64,000 nucleotides of DNA from Paramoeba atlantica (GCA_977017575.1 CDRNVI010000009.1:248001-312000); one strand, 5' to 3'. Positions 1 to 10,823 are shown, counted from the stretch's first letter. Numbers and translations: made by a program. The notes: generated by a model from the sequence alone, not told the origin.

Positions 1-38
1 CAGCCTCGGAAGCGGAGCTTGCTTGCCCAAAGAATTGT
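1..38 (-). mobile_element. Inverted end fragment of a pogo-like element
   Basis: These bases are the reverse complement of about 36 bases at 8478-8514, which encode the C-terminal FGQASSASEA of the pogo-like transposase pseudogene. The simplest reading is that a second copy of that transposon, in the opposite orientation, ends at the window edge. It is followed by an A-rich and G-rich tract (39-75). Confidence 0.5.
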
Positions 39-158
39 ACAAAAAAAACAAGAAAAAAAAGGCGGGGGGGGGAGAAGGAGCAGATAAAAGATGAAATCTG
101 AAAATAGAAAATTAAAGTTAAGCTTCAGTCTTTCTCCTCTTAATCCATTTCTGCCTAC

Positions 159-1158
159 ATGGGTAAGCAGGCCAAGCAGGCTCTGAAGAAGAGATCCTTA
201 GGTAGCGAAGCATTAGATCGTGAACCGATCATCGGTCCAGGAAAAAATCTCGAAGCTTTATCATCGGGGAACGAAGAAATAGATATCCTATTGAAGAAGC
301 CCCGAACATTTGCTGCCGAAAAAATGGATATGAAAGTCAAGCTGACATATAAAGAAGAAATTTCACTCGATTCTCTGGCTTCTCTGCTACACTTAGCTCC
401 GGAAGATAACCGCTATAATGGCTTTTGTTGAGCAATGTTATGCTACTTCTTCGAAATAGGAGAAATCGAAGATCACTCGCCGAATTTTGGAAGTCGCTCA
501 AACGAACAATTCTTTCCTTTTTAAGGATGAACTGGAGTTTTCCTTCAAACGCCGGAAACTAGCAGAATTGATTATAGATACCCCCAAAGAACTCACTCAA
601 AAGAGTAGTCGATCTCAAAATCAAGACTTAAATGCAAAGCTGTGCACTTGGTTAGGTACTTTTGATGACCCTTTTTTGGGAGGGGAACTATGGGAAGCTA
701 TGCAGTTCAATATCTCTTTCCGTAACTTTGCCCGGGATGTGATCTCCTCAAAACTGGGTTCGCACTGCTTTGCTTTGCTACAAAGGGCAGGAAAAGATCC
801 ACCTGAAGAATTTCGAGCTAACGAGACGTCCCTTTTTGCAGGCAATCATTTTTTACTGAAACTTGGGGCCTATTTCCTGTCCTTCCAAAGTTCGCGAGAC
901 AGTGTTAAACGTTTTAAACAACTACGTGCTTACAAGGAGAAAGTTGGATTAATTCCTGTTGGTTTCTTTGACAGGCCGCATGACTCACAAAATCGTATAT
1001 CTCGATCGGTGTATAGCGGTCATCAAAATCGTTATTCAAATACAGGTGCTCATAATCACAAACCTATGTTTCGTAACACTCGTAACTACCCAAACCCAGA
1101 AGGTAAATCCATACATGTATATGAAAACCGAGCAAACCGCTCTGATAAAGAAAAATGA
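159..1158 (+). pseudogene. Gag-like ORF of Y4 (two frames)
   Basis: Two consecutive frames, 159-431 (90 codons) and 487-1158 (223 codons), precede the recombinase and occupy the gag position. The second contains an alpha-helical-looking middle (WLGTFDDPFLGGELWEAM, then FRNFARDVI) and a basic, Asn/Tyr/Arg-rich C-terminus (for example GHQNRYSNTGAHNHKP) of the type that binds nucleic acid. No zinc knuckle is visible in frame. The break between the frames suggests decay. The assignment rests mainly on position, since gag proteins of this group have little recognisable sequence. Confidence 0.45.
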
Positions 1159-1744
1159 AGTACAGCGCAAAGGCAAGGAGAAGAATGTTGTAATTTGCAA
1201 TTTTGACGTTTTAATTTTATGAAGTTTGGGTCATCTTCCCATAATAAAGGGCAGGTAATTCGTATTTGGAACACGCGCAGTATCCTTTAAAAAAACTGAG
1301 GACACAATTTAAAAAATTTAAATTTAAAAATGTACAAGAACTTGAATTGTGGCTGTTGTGGCATAGCCAAGGTCTCATTGAAGTATCCATACATGCTTTT
1401 GTAATTACCACGGAAGTTCACATAAAGAAGGTTGCCATTTTATTGAAGACATATTTAAGAAACAAGAGATTCATACATTTGTCATTACACCACGACCTCG
1501 TGTAGGTTCCGACTACACTTATGGCGTAAGCATGTAACCAAAACAAAAACAAAAAATCTTAAGATAACAAAAAACCGCCGTAAGATTTATTAACGGCCTA
1601 TTCGAGAATCTTCATAGCAGGACAAAGTATAGTCCCAATCGCTACTTCTAACTTACCAACGAAAGATAATACAATCTATCCCTATTCATAATCTACACGA
1701 ATATACTCCTAGAAGTCCCTCTATTTCTGCCAGATACGTGATCA
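1159..1744 (+). other. Gag 3' region or spacer of Y4
   Basis: No convincing gene. Short frames (for example 1266-1505) overlap an imperfect duplication: CATACATGCTTTTGTAATTACC near 1389 resembles CATACATTTGTCATTACACC near 1473. It may be the degenerate C-terminal part of gag. An AT-rich segment with A runs (1535-1580) follows. Confidence 0.3.
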
Positions 1745-2201
1745 GTGATACTACCTAAAATAACTGGTAAAATGTCCATGAGAGAGAGCATAGGGACCGT
1801 ACACGAAGTTATTCCTTCAAATTCGAACGAGCTGCTTAGTAAACTAGCAAAATACTCGATATCTGATGGAACCTATCGCTTGTACAATTCAAGAATCACT
1901 ATTCTTAAAGAATTTTCTGTCAAAAAGGGTTTTGAAAGAATCACAAAGGAAGCATTTGGATTGTACCTAGCTGATCTAGCGTCACACAATTCATCTCCAT
2001 CAACCTTTGAGGGCTATCGTAGTGCATTAATCTTCTATCAAGAAGTAGAGAGATTCGATCTTCTTGAAGGAGATAGCATATGGGCCAAAGATCCCTTGCT
2101 ACGAAGGGCTACTGACGGAGCTATTGCGCTCATCTTAAAAAAACAAAGTATCGCGCCCTCCGCGTGTCTCCATATCTGAGGGTATACTTTTTCACCTTAT
2201 A

Positions 2202-2234
2202 ATCCCCCCGTCACGATAAGTGACCATAGGCTAA
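2202..2234 (+). repeat. Left terminal inverted repeat of the Tc1 element
   Basis: Pairs with 3518-3551. The shared core is GTGACCATAGGCTAA preceded by CCCCCCGTCACG. Flanked outside by TA. Confidence 0.9.
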
Positions 2235-2354
2235 CTTTTGGTATATAAAGCCGTTTTATCTAATTCTTGTTGCATTTTGCAGATCTCAGGCCCTAATATC
2301 TTGGGGTCACACACTTGGTACAAATTCTGAACACCTACACCTAGGGGGGGTCGC

Positions 2355-3365
2355 CTACCATTTTTTCACTTTTTCGCCATTTTTCTCAATACAAGCTTTC
2401 AGTCGCTTATTGAAGCTAAGAACCATATGATCCATAACCTCAGTAGGAATCTTGCTCCATGCATTCTTTACGCAATGGATAAGTGATTCGGTTTTAGAAG
2501 GCAATTGCTCATCAACAAGTTCTTGCATCATAGACCACACATTCTCTATGGGATTAAGGTCGAGTGAATTGGGGGGCCACGTTTCGATGAAGCTTATTCC
2601 TGAATTCAAAAGATACTGCTTAGTGGCCTTCGCTGTGTGAGCAGTGGCCCCATCTTGTTGAAAAATACGGTTAGAAGGTAGTGTTACACTTTTGAGCGTT
2701 TCTACGTAGGTTTTACTATTTATATTAGAAACAGGAAGGATGCGCAAGCATTTCCACCCGACCCCAATCGCACCCCAAACGTGACACTTTGGTGCCCAGC
2801 GTACTTTTTGTCCTGTGGATGGCTTTCCATTTGGGCGTACCCACTGATTTCGCCTTGAGTCATTGGTGTCAAATATCTTTTCATCACTAAATATTACTTC
2901 TCCAGAGTGGCGCTTCCCTCTTAGCCATTTTTTACAAAACTTTACCCTTTTAATCATTTGTTTTTCAAATAAGCCTTGAGAAAGAGGACGCGCTTGGTAG
3001 TTCCATGCCAATTCTTTAAGATCCCTTTGTACAGTTCTTCTCCCTATTTTTATTCCTTTCCTAGCAAGTACAGCTACAATACGTCTGGAACTATTGTTCT
3101 TTGGTACCCCCCTTGCATCTGTATCCTGCAAGGCATTCTCGATTTCACATCTTTGTTTTTTCACCTCCGGACTTTCAGATTTCGGGGTGGAAGCCTCATA
3201 AGTCACAATTGGTTCTGCCAAGTAAGATCTCACAATTCGGCGACTAACATTAAATTCTTTTGCTAGTTTTCGCTTAGAAACACCGTCTTCGTGACGCAAA
3301 CGAAGTATAAGCTTCCCTGCTTGCGTCAAACCCCCTTTAGGTAGGGAGAGTTTTCTTCTTCTCAT
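2355..3365 (-). CDS. Tc1/mariner-superfamily transposase (DDE), apparently intact
   Basis: A 336-aa uninterrupted ORF of normal size for a Tc1 transposase. The N-terminus carries helix-turn-helix DNA-binding segments (LAKEFNVSRRIVRSYL at about residues 36-51, and RKGIKIGRRTVQRDLKEL). The DDE core is visible: SDEKIF for the first Asp, FQQDGATAHTAK for the second, and WPPNSLDLNPIENVW for the Glu. By my count 35 residues separate the second Asp and the Glu, against 34 in classical Tc1. The ATG at the right end, just inside the inverted repeat, is the natural start. Cut-and-paste transposition is inferred from the family. Confidence 0.92.
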   Translation of the reverse strand: MRRRKLSLPKGGLTQAGKLILRLRHEDGVSKRKLAKEFNVSRRIVRSYLAEPIVTYEASTPKSESPEVKKQRCEIENALQDTDARGVPKNNSSRRIVAVLARKGIKIGRRTVQRDLKELAWNYQARPLSQGLFEKQMIKRVKFCKKWLRGKRHSGEVIFSDEKIFDTNDSRRNQWVRPNGKPSTGQKVRWAPKCHVWGAIGVGWKCLRILPVSNINSKTYVETLKSVTLPSNRIFQQDGATAHTAKATKQYLLNSGISFIETWPPNSLDLNPIENVWSMMQELVDEQLPSKTESLIHCVKNAWSKIPTEVMDHMVLSFNKRLKACIEKNGEKVKKW

Positions 3366-3517
3366 AAAAAAAAAGTATTTTTCAAAAAATCGATATTTTC
3401 AATTTTTTAAAAACTTTGGTTTCTCTAGGACAAAAAACAATAGCGGGAAACTGCAGAACGCGAAATTCAACACGAAAATATGGTATGTATACCCCCATAC
3501 CCCCCTCCGCAAAGATT

Positions 3518-3551
3518 TTAGCCTATGGTCACTTATTCGTGACGGGGGGTT
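3518..3551 (-). repeat. Right terminal inverted repeat of the Tc1 element
   Basis: Reverse complement of 2202-2234 with one extra base; ends GACGGGGGGTT followed by TA. Confidence 0.9.
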
Positions 3552-4435
3552 TAGAATGGCTCAAACAACATGAAAATGGGAAACAATTGGCGGATGCAGT
3601 ACGAGCTCAGTTTTATGCGGCGCTGCGGTCATGCGAGGTAGAGCTAATACGGGGTGGTGATCTTTGTGGCACGAACCCCGCCCATCTGCTCTTGCGATTT
3701 GAGAAGACACGAAAATTAACATGTGAAAAGCCTAGATACAAGCCCCTTAGCTATAAAGGAGAGACGGAAGTTCGATCTGTTCTGCAAGACATACCGCACG
3801 GTGAACCTGCTTTTCCTGCTTATAAAAAACGTCGAGTGAGTGAACTAATCCGAAAAAAATCAAAGGAACTGAAGTGGCCTACGACTGTTAAGTTCGACGG
3901 AACACACACCTTGCGACATGGAGGAACGGGAGTAATAGTAAATGATGCAATCCGCTTACTAGCTCATGCGCTTGCCGGAATGCCTGAGAAAGTGAGAAAC
4001 GACCATTACCTGGCTCCTCGCTATCAATACAACGAGAAAAGGACAAATACGGACCCGGAGAAAGCAGCAAAGAAAATAAGGAAGTAAAAAAGAAACGAAA
4101 GGAAGCTAAAGGTGGATGAAGGGAAAGGCAGTACGTGTCCATGCGAATACGTAAATCTATGCGCAAAAATTTTACAATAAGCTATGGGATTTATATCATA
4201 ATGTTATAAATAAGCTACGGGATCTACCCTTTGAATAATTCTTAATTTCTTATGACAAAGTAATACGCACGGTGGCTTCTAAGAAGCTCACAAAAAAAAC
4301 GACTACAAAACGCGAGATTGAAAACAAATGTTTCAAAAAAAGAAAATGTTCCCGCACATCATACTGATAAAAAAAAAGGTTTCTTGTACTCCAAGAAGCC
4401 AACATACAGTTTTCTGAATAGCAACTATATCACGA

Positions 4436-5800
4436 ATGCAATCAATGCCACAAAACAAATCTATAATGAACGGAGCAGATTTCCTTGAAATGGAGCCACT
4501 GGACGAAGGTGGGTACGCTACGTCGCGAACCTTGTTTTCGAAAATTCGGGCAACGCAGATGCTGTCGCTTGATCCAATAAATGTAGCGGGAACCATTAGC
4601 TTACGGTATCTCAAAAATGTAGGTAGCAACATGGATCTTCAATGGGCAACAGAAAGTTTGGGAGCGCTCCAAGACGCATCCTCTTTCCGAGAAATGGTGG
4701 GCCTGGAATCTATTAAAAGTTGTCATGGCTCACACTCAGAAAGAAAATGGTTGGATCATCTGCACGAACTGGTAAAAAGCAGAGTGCTAGAGGAAATCAG
4801 AAGTTCACACAATTGTGCTCGCGTGTTTCTCCTCTATTTCGAGGTGCCAAAGAATAATACTGCGTCGCGCAGCATTTTTGATGGAACTGCATTAAACGGA
4901 CTATGCAAAAAACCGTTATGTGTGAACCTGCCTACCTTGTCAGAGGTGAGATGTGCTATATCACGCTTTCCGCACGGGTACATGTTAAGTGCAGATATGA
5001 GACATGGGTTTCACCAAATTGCATTTCCCAGGGGAATAGAAAATTTTGTTTCTATATTATGTGCAAGTAAAGTTTTCTCTCTAAAGGTATTGCCCATGGG
5101 GTTTTCCTGGGCTCCATACTTTGCGCAATGTGTTACACGGACAATAGTATTAAGCGCCATACCTCCCGGATATGAACCTGTGCTCGTTGGAGGAGGGAAG
5201 AATATTTTACATTCGTTTGCCTGGATTCGTGAAAACAGAACACGAGACAGAGTTGGGGTCATTTTCTTGTGGTATGACAATGTACTAGCCGTATCTCACA
5301 AGCTGTGTTTTCTCAACGAGTTGTTTAGAAGGTTGGAAGCCTGCTCAAAACCTCCTCCGAAGGGCTGTTCAGTAAAATGGAAGTACTTAGAACAACCTCA
5401 ACCACGTGGCACGTTTCTGGGAATAACCTATTGGTGGGAAAGCCGGGTACTTCATTGGAATCATTGTGAATGTAATATCCAACGATGGAAAACCCTAAAA
5501 ATAAACAAATATGATACAGTACGTTACATACAACAAGTAATCGGAACAATTATCTGGGATGTCCTTGTGAGAGGTGCCCCATTCGCCGACATATTTGAAA
5601 TCGGACAAATTAGTAAACGTGTGGCGCGTTTATGCATTAACTGTCAAGGAGAGAGCAATTCTCATAGAAGCAATTTCCAACCTTTTGTCAAACTTCCCCA
5701 ATTGTCGAACCCCTCCGCAAATTCCATCTCACCACGTAGTAGCTTTCTCGGACGCATCGCTAAGTTTCAAAGGGCACGTCGTACTACGTCCGGATGGTAA
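4436..5800 (+). pseudogene. Reverse transcriptase of Y4
   Basis: The 454-codon frame shows DIRS/VIPER-type RT motifs: A as SADMRHGFHQIAF (about residues 184-196), B as LPMGFSWAPYFAQ, and C as VIFLWYDNVLAVS. In motif C the expected YxDD reads WYDN, so the second Asp is Asn. The true start is unclear. The frame ends while the RNase H homology continues in the 5574-6173 frame, so a frameshift lies near 5700-5800. Confidence 0.65.
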
Positions 5801-6173
5801 AATCATTGAGGAACGCAGCTACCCTACCGTAAAGAAAAGTGACATCTACGATCTCGAGTTTTTCTCGGCAATAGATGCTTTGCACTGTGGTTGGTCCTAT
5901 GCCCCGCACGTTGTCCTAGGTTGCGACAATATGGATGTTGTTCGGGCCCTGCAGAGATCAACATCTGTACGATATGAAATTTGTACTGAAATATCCCTGT
6001 TGGTAAATTTCCAAAGACAGTACTGTGACCACCCCTTTAATATGCACCCCCTTCCCCCCCCCCTTAATACGCACAAATTCCATGTTGAATTTTCGGAGCG
6101 ATTTTTTGAGAGCAGATGTTTTGCCTATTTTTACCCAATTTCTTCAACGGGCTTTGTGCTTTTAAGCCTCTGA
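5574..6173 (+). pseudogene. RNase H domain of Y4, frameshifted from the RT
   Basis: From about 5730 this frame reads as RNase H: VVAFSDAS supplies the first Asp, YDLEFFSAIDAL the Glu, and VVLGCDNMDVVRAL the next Asp. Homology fades after about 6030 into a C-rich tract (6043-6065). The overlap with the RT frame shows one indel. It would have degraded the RNA strand of RNA-DNA hybrids during reverse transcription. Confidence 0.6.
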
Positions 6174-6204
6174 TGTGCATCTATGTATGTGGAGATAATA
6201 TATA

Positions 6205-7135
6205 AACCCCCCACAGCGAATAAGTCACCCCCCTCTTTTTTTTGTACAACGAGGCCTAGGGGGTTTGCGGCACCACTTTTTCGTTCAAAATTTTGAGATC
6301 TGCACGTTCCCGCTGTTTTTAGACCTCTTCACGGATAACAAAATAAAACACATTTTTTTAATGACGTTTTTACATAGTCATGCCAATATTACCCGAAAAA
6401 TCTCATGTTCCTCGACCAGGGGGGAGAAGGGGGTCAACATGAAAATGGTGTCACAGATCTTCGCTAGGGGAACGAGATCTCTCGATTGCAACAAAAATGA
6501 TCAAAAACAGATAACAAACATTCAATTTGTCACGTGGTAGAATATTTGTCTTTGATTGCTTCTTTCTTGAAACGGTGATAAATCAACTTTTTTAAGCTGT
6601 CCCCTTTACTTTTTGCTTGAAGGGGCCTAAGGGGGTTAAGATATCATTTTCTCGTTCAAAATTCTGAGATCTACACGTTCCCACCATTTTTGTATCATTT
6701 TAGAAACTGACAAAGAAAATTGTTTTTAGGTTCCTTTTTTTTGCATCGTCATACTACACTAATTTAAGAAAACAAACACTCGGCGGCCAGGGGGCACAAG
6801 TGGGTCAATATTAAAAAATAGCGGCAAAGATCTTTGCTAGGAGAACGAGGTCTCTCGTTTGCAACAAAAATCAGCAAAAACGGACAAAAATAATTGAATT
6901 TCTCATGGGAGGAGAAGATTTATTTTGTTAAAGTGTGAGAAATTTGGAATTGGTCTCTTGAAAAATGTGAAGAAAGTGATAATCCATCTATCGGATGCAC
7001 GCATTTGAGAGTCTTGGTTCCGTGCTATAACGCGCAAAGTCTTTGTGTTGGGAACAGCAAAATGCAACAAAAATGAGCTCAAACGGACACTTGGCTGAAA
7101 AGCTAGAGGGGGGTGACTTTTCGCTGTGGGGGGTT
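6205..7135. mobile_element. Non-autonomous TA-flanked MITE
   Basis: Terminal inverted repeats of about 30 bp (TAAACCCCCCACAGCG at the left; its complement at 7107-7137) are flanked by TA (6203-6204, 7136-7137). The 931 bp lack a transposase ORF. Internally a unit of roughly 370 bp is imperfectly repeated, starting near 6249 and 6618 and again partially near 7020. Each copy carries an AGATCTTCGCTAGGGGAACG-like block followed by a CAACAAAAAT motif. The C-rich tips resemble those of the Tc1 element at 2202, suggesting a related transposase mobilised it. Confidence 0.75.
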
Positions 7136-7309
7136 TATTTGTATACTGGTTCCTCTCTTTCTCCCGTACTTTTCACCCTTATGTCAGATACTGACGGAGT
7201 TCCGACCACAGTTCACTCTGTGCGTGGACCTCTGACCACTTGGCTTCGGAAGCTCCCTCCCCAACCGCAAGTAGGGGAGCGCACATCCCTTATTATTAAC
7301 AACACCCCG

Positions 7310-8528
7310 ACGGTAATAGTTCAGGAAAAACGGCAGCGTACTGAACTTACTATATTCGAGAAACGAGAAATTTGTAGATCTCAAAGTTCTGTAAAGCAAA
7401 TCGAACAAAAATATGGTATATCACGGAGAGCGGTTTATGAAATTCGTAAAACGGGGATTGACCACTACCAAAAGTTAATTAACCGCAACATGGGAAACCA
7501 ACACCGGAACCGGGGATTCAATGAAAGAGGGGGGAATATGGTGATGCGAATGCCGAAGTCTATGATAAAGATGAGGCAATGCTGTCTGTTCATCGTGTTT
7601 GTGAGCAGGCCTCCGCATTGTGGTGCCCACTGACCAAATCGATGGTGATCGACTTGATCCGACAGAAAACGAGATTAACTTCTATAACTGCTGTAGAAGA
7701 CACTTATCAGCGTTTCAAAAAGCACTATGGATGGGTGTGGCGGAGATGGGGTCGAACGCAGTGCCTGGCGCCCAGTGACGTAGAATTTCGAATCTCTCAG
7801 TGGGCAGAGAAATTTTATACTCAAAACACTGTGCGTAAGTATCGCTTCGCTTTCTTCGGTGACGAAACTGCGATGTTTGTCAATCGAGAAGTTCAAGGAT
7901 ACACTCTTGCTCCGATTGGTTGCCCACAGCCAAAAGTCGTGGATACCAATCCGAAAGAAACAGTTACAGCTTTTCTTGCAGGTGTGTATGATTTTGCTTT
8001 GGATAAGGTATTTCCACTTTACCCAACGGTGATCTTTGAGCACAATGCAAAGAATCGAGAAAGCTCTACCATTTACACTGAAATGGCACGTCTAGCTTAT
8101 TCTCTGAGCGGGATTTACATCGATGTAAGTCGTTCTGGGTGGGTTACTGACGATGTCTATGAGCGAATGTTAAAGAAATATTTACCCTATACTCTTGACA
8201 ACCCCTCGACGGTTATTATCACGGACGATTATACCGCTCATAGAACGAATAATGTACCAACGAATTGTGACCCACAGACGATACCCGGAGGGTGTACGAA
8301 AGCCATACAATTCCATGATCGCGTTTTTAATCGCTTATTCAAGCCTCAATATAATGAGCTTCTTAGCGCGTGGCGACTTCGAAATAGCGTTCAGAAGGTT
8401 ACTCGTGCGCTTGTTTTGCATTAGCGTTTCTGAGATTGCCCCCGTCAAGGGGATGTACCCAAATACTGTTTTTGAACAATTCTTTGGGCAAGCAAGCTCC
8501 GCTTCCGAGGCTGAGAAAACGTTGCGTT
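7310..8528 (+). pseudogene. pogo-like (DDE_1) transposase, frameshifted
   Basis: The N-terminal part (about 7310-7500) has a helix-turn-helix (KQIEQKYGISRRAVYEIRK) with a Psq/CENP-B flavour. After a frameshift near 7500-7535 the frame 7579-8424 continues with YDKDEAMLSVHRVCEQA and the catalytic core: FFGDETAMF (first Asp), SRSGWVTDDVYERML, and VIITDDYTAHRT (second Asp). The last block, IQFHDRVFNRLFKPQYNELL, corresponds to the family's QPLD-containing C-terminal motif. A second frameshift near 8410 moves the tail (SEIAPVKGMYPNTVFEQFF) to the frame ending at 8528. Two breaks make it non-functional. No terminal repeats were identified with confidence. Confidence 0.7.
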
Positions 8529-9916
8529 GATGATGTTCTGGAGAGGAATCACCAAAGCTGGCAATTCCGTAAATAGGAAAAATCGGTTATGCGTTGCCCA
8601 CAACGAATTTGCATCTTATACCCACTAGATTCGAAAGTGCTTTGTCGCTTATCTTCTAGTGGTATCCGCATCATCGTTGCGTTCCCCGTAGCCAAATCCA
8701 AGCTAGAATGTTTACAAGCCCCTCGTAATGCAATTATCTGATACTATGTAGCAACATGGTGGCGCATTCCACATTGCACGAGGAATGCCAGTCGCTCTAT
8801 TCCTCGCCCAGGCGGCTTTCTGCTTCCTGATATTCCAGTCACAGGGCGCATAAAAATATTTTGCTCGGAAAATAAAAATGTCAGTTTTAATCTTAAATAG
8901 ATTAACCGTAATTAGGTAAAAACCGTAATTAAGGGCAACCGTAATTAAGGGCAACCGTAATTAAGTATCGCCCGGTACATTATAATATACAGAGGAACGC
9001 AGTAATAAACCCCCCTCATGAAAAGTTATCCCACACTTTTTTCGTACAAATGCCCGTTTGAGCTGATTTTGTGGAATTTTGCAGATCTTACCTTAGGAAT
9101 CTCTCATTGTGTCAAGCAAATTTTGCCTTTTTTTCAAGCTCCCCGAAAAAAATGATTTTTTATAGCATTCTTTCCGAGATTCTTTTCCTTTAATCCTTGT
9201 GGTTTTAATAGCTACTGCTTCCTCAACTTTGGGAGCAATATAGTGGAAGTTAGATCGTGAACGATTTCAATGGAGAGTCTGCAGATGGGCTACACGAACC
9301 TCTACACGAACCTACACGGATCTACACGAATTCACACGGACTTACACAGAACCACTTTTCTTCCGATTTCTAGTAGTTTTACTTTCCGAATCCGAAGTCC
9401 TTTTCACTCGTGGACACCCGTATTAACTGGTTGAAGACCGTAAAGGTAGGCGAAACAGGCGAAGCTCGTCTAGAAAAGTTTGAAAAACATGAAAAATGAT
9501 CAGAAATTGAGCACTTTTAGCAGAAATGTGGTATTTATGCTACAAACGACAATATTCAAATAAGAACTATTTTGGGCTTTTATCAGCGCCACTTTAATTA
9601 AGGCAATAAATAATTTTAAAATCCGTTCTGCCTTAATTACTTTTATCCTTAATAACCGTTTCACCGGTAAATATTAAGTGTCCAGTAAAATGTGTAAATA
9701 TTAAGTGGGGGGGTTATGCTTTTTTCATCAAAATAGCAAGCCCCAACTACACACAAGACCCAAACGAGGACAAGATCAAAGATCGCGCCGCGAAGCGGCG
9801 CGAAAAATGTTTTGGTCCTTTTCTGCTAATATTCCTATACCTCGTTATATTCCTATACCCTCTTAATATTCCTACCAGGAATATTAACCCGGACAGTGGT
9901 TTAATTCGGTCTACTT
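8529..9916. other. Non-coding stretch with short repeats
   Basis: No gene seen. Notable pieces are: a dyad at about 8620-8671 (TACCCACTAGA pairing with TCTAGTGGTA); short tandem repeats of AACCGTAATTAAGGGC at 8888-8965; a C-rich tip AATAAACCCCCCTCATGAAA at 9003 resembling the left ends of the two TA-flanked elements above (perhaps a degenerate MITE reaching a GGGGGGGTTA tip near 9712); degenerate CTACACGAAC repeats at 9290-9345; and a perfect GC dyad, CGCGCCGCGAAGCGGCGCG, at about 9783-9801. Confidence 0.5.
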
Positions 9917-10120
9917 TACCTACCCCCCCTCGCTTATACACTTACGATTATTTCTTTTTTAGGCTCTTCGTTAAACGCGGTGGTTGTTTTCAACTTAGAA
10001 GTCCCTCATGCTGCGCTCTTCGCGTTGAAAATTACCACCGCATTTAACGAAGAGCGTAAAAAAGAAATAACCGTAAGTGTATATAAAACTTAAGTTTATA
10101 AGCGAGGGGGGGGGTAGGTA
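9917..10120. repeat. Foldback (long inverted repeat) element
   Basis: The left arm 9917-9993 (from TACCTACCCCCCCTCGCTTA to TTTTCAAC) pairs with the right arm 10024-10120 (GTTGAAAAT to GGGTAGGTA). The arms are nearly complementary, with a roughly 30-base loop and a short AT-rich insertion (TATAAAACTTAAGTTTA region) in the right arm. It could be a foldback MITE; TACC/GGTA at the ends may be part of the repeat or of a target duplication. Confidence 0.8.
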
Positions 10121-10194
10121 AGCAGGGGGGGGGGGTTACATGCAATCATCCTAGCGGCCGAGCCAATGAACCTTCTCAAAAAATGTCAAAAAAA

Positions 10195-10290
10195 CCTCCA
10201 CAAACCTACACGAATCTACACGGATTACCACGAACCTACACGTACCTACACAGCTCGTCACGGACCAACACGAACTTACACAGACCTACT
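10195..10290 (+). repeat. Degenerate CTACACGAA tandem repeats
   Basis: About nine imperfect copies of a 9-12 base word such as CCTACACGAA or CTTACACAGA, the same family as 9290-9345, about 0.9 kb away. No coding sense. Confidence 0.7.
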
Positions 10291-10379
10291 GCATACTCTC
10301 CAATGTAAATTTGTATTTTAAAATTTTTTGTGTATTAAAATAATTAATACACCCCTTTTTGTTTATCCTAACTGGATCG

Positions 10380-10823
10380 CCATTGCCACGGCATATCCTT
10401 TTGGGTGCGTCAGAAGGGGAAGATAAGGTCAGGAGCCCGGCATTGGACCGTTGCCGGTGATGGGGTGTGGCGACCTCCAGCCTTCCGACGTAAGGGTTTC
10501 CGAGCTAGCAGGAGGGAATGTGTCCGTTCCTATTCCTGTTCTACCCCTGTTCGCGGCGTCGTTAACCGCGTTCCGGGGCTAAGACGGCGTGGCATCCCGT
10601 CGCCGAGGCATGTATGTTGTTTGCGAGCGCGCTAACCCTACCCCCTCGGTGGAGGTAGAACGTCATTGGTGCTAGCTGAGGTTTTATCCCTCCCCATCTC
10701 CCGGGGAAGCGAAGGGGTTATGTCCTTTTTTCTAGGCTAGGTCTTTCGTTTCCCCACGCTAGGAGCGCTCTTGGACTAAGAGGGGAGGCGATCGCTCAAT
10801 CTGCCGTATTTGGCCACATTCTG
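10380..10823. other. GC-rich non-coding segment
   Basis: Clearly more GC-rich than its surroundings, with no ORF that looks biological. It directly abuts the LINE-B fragment at 10824 and could be the 3' region of another retroelement truncated by that insertion, but I recognise no homology within the window. Confidence 0.4.

Larger units (their letters stand above)
2202..3551 (-). mobile_element. Tc1/mariner transposon inserted in the Y4 recombinase
   Basis: A 1350-bp element bounded by inverted repeats of about 33 bp (2202-2234 and 3518-3551), beginning A(T/A)CCCCCCGTCACG, with TA at both outer edges (2200-2201 and 3552-3553), as expected for TA target duplication. It contains one complete transposase ORF on the minus strand. 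The repeats differ by a one-base indel (CACGATAAG versus CACGAATAAG) and an A/T near the tip. It is potentially autonomous. Confidence 0.9.
1745..4087 (+). pseudogene. Tyrosine recombinase of Y4, interrupted by a Tc1 element
   Basis: The N-terminal half (1745-2179, 144 codons) looks like a core-binding SAM-like domain (SDGTYRLYNSRITILKEF, then TFEGYRSALIFYQ). The C-terminal half (3554-4087) carries the catalytic-domain signature HTLRHGG and a late tyrosine-containing stretch, HYLAPRYQYN. The 1350-bp Tc1 element at 2202-3551 separates them. The gene was already damaged: a stop occurs at 2177-2179, before the insertion, and the two halves lie in different frames relative to the target TA. By family knowledge this enzyme would integrate the circular element DNA. 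Confidence 0.65.
155..6170 (+). mobile_element. Y4, decayed VIPER-like tyrosine-recombinase retroelement
   Basis: A plus-strand series of broken frames follows the order gag-like (159-1158), tyrosine recombinase (1745-4087, split by a Tc1 element), reverse transcriptase (4436-5800) and RNase H (about 5730-6150). This is the order known for VIPER of Trypanosoma cruzi and differs from Ngaro/DIRS elements, where YR lies last. I see no flanking A/B repeats, so the ends are uncertain. Frames are interrupted in every gene, which marks it as an old copy more diverged than Y1, Y2 and Y3. Confidence 0.6.

Noticed and set aside
10405..10635. 76-codon ORF in the GC-rich segment
   Set aside because: High GC content makes stop-free frames likely; composition (Arg/Gly-rich) and lack of relatives give no support.
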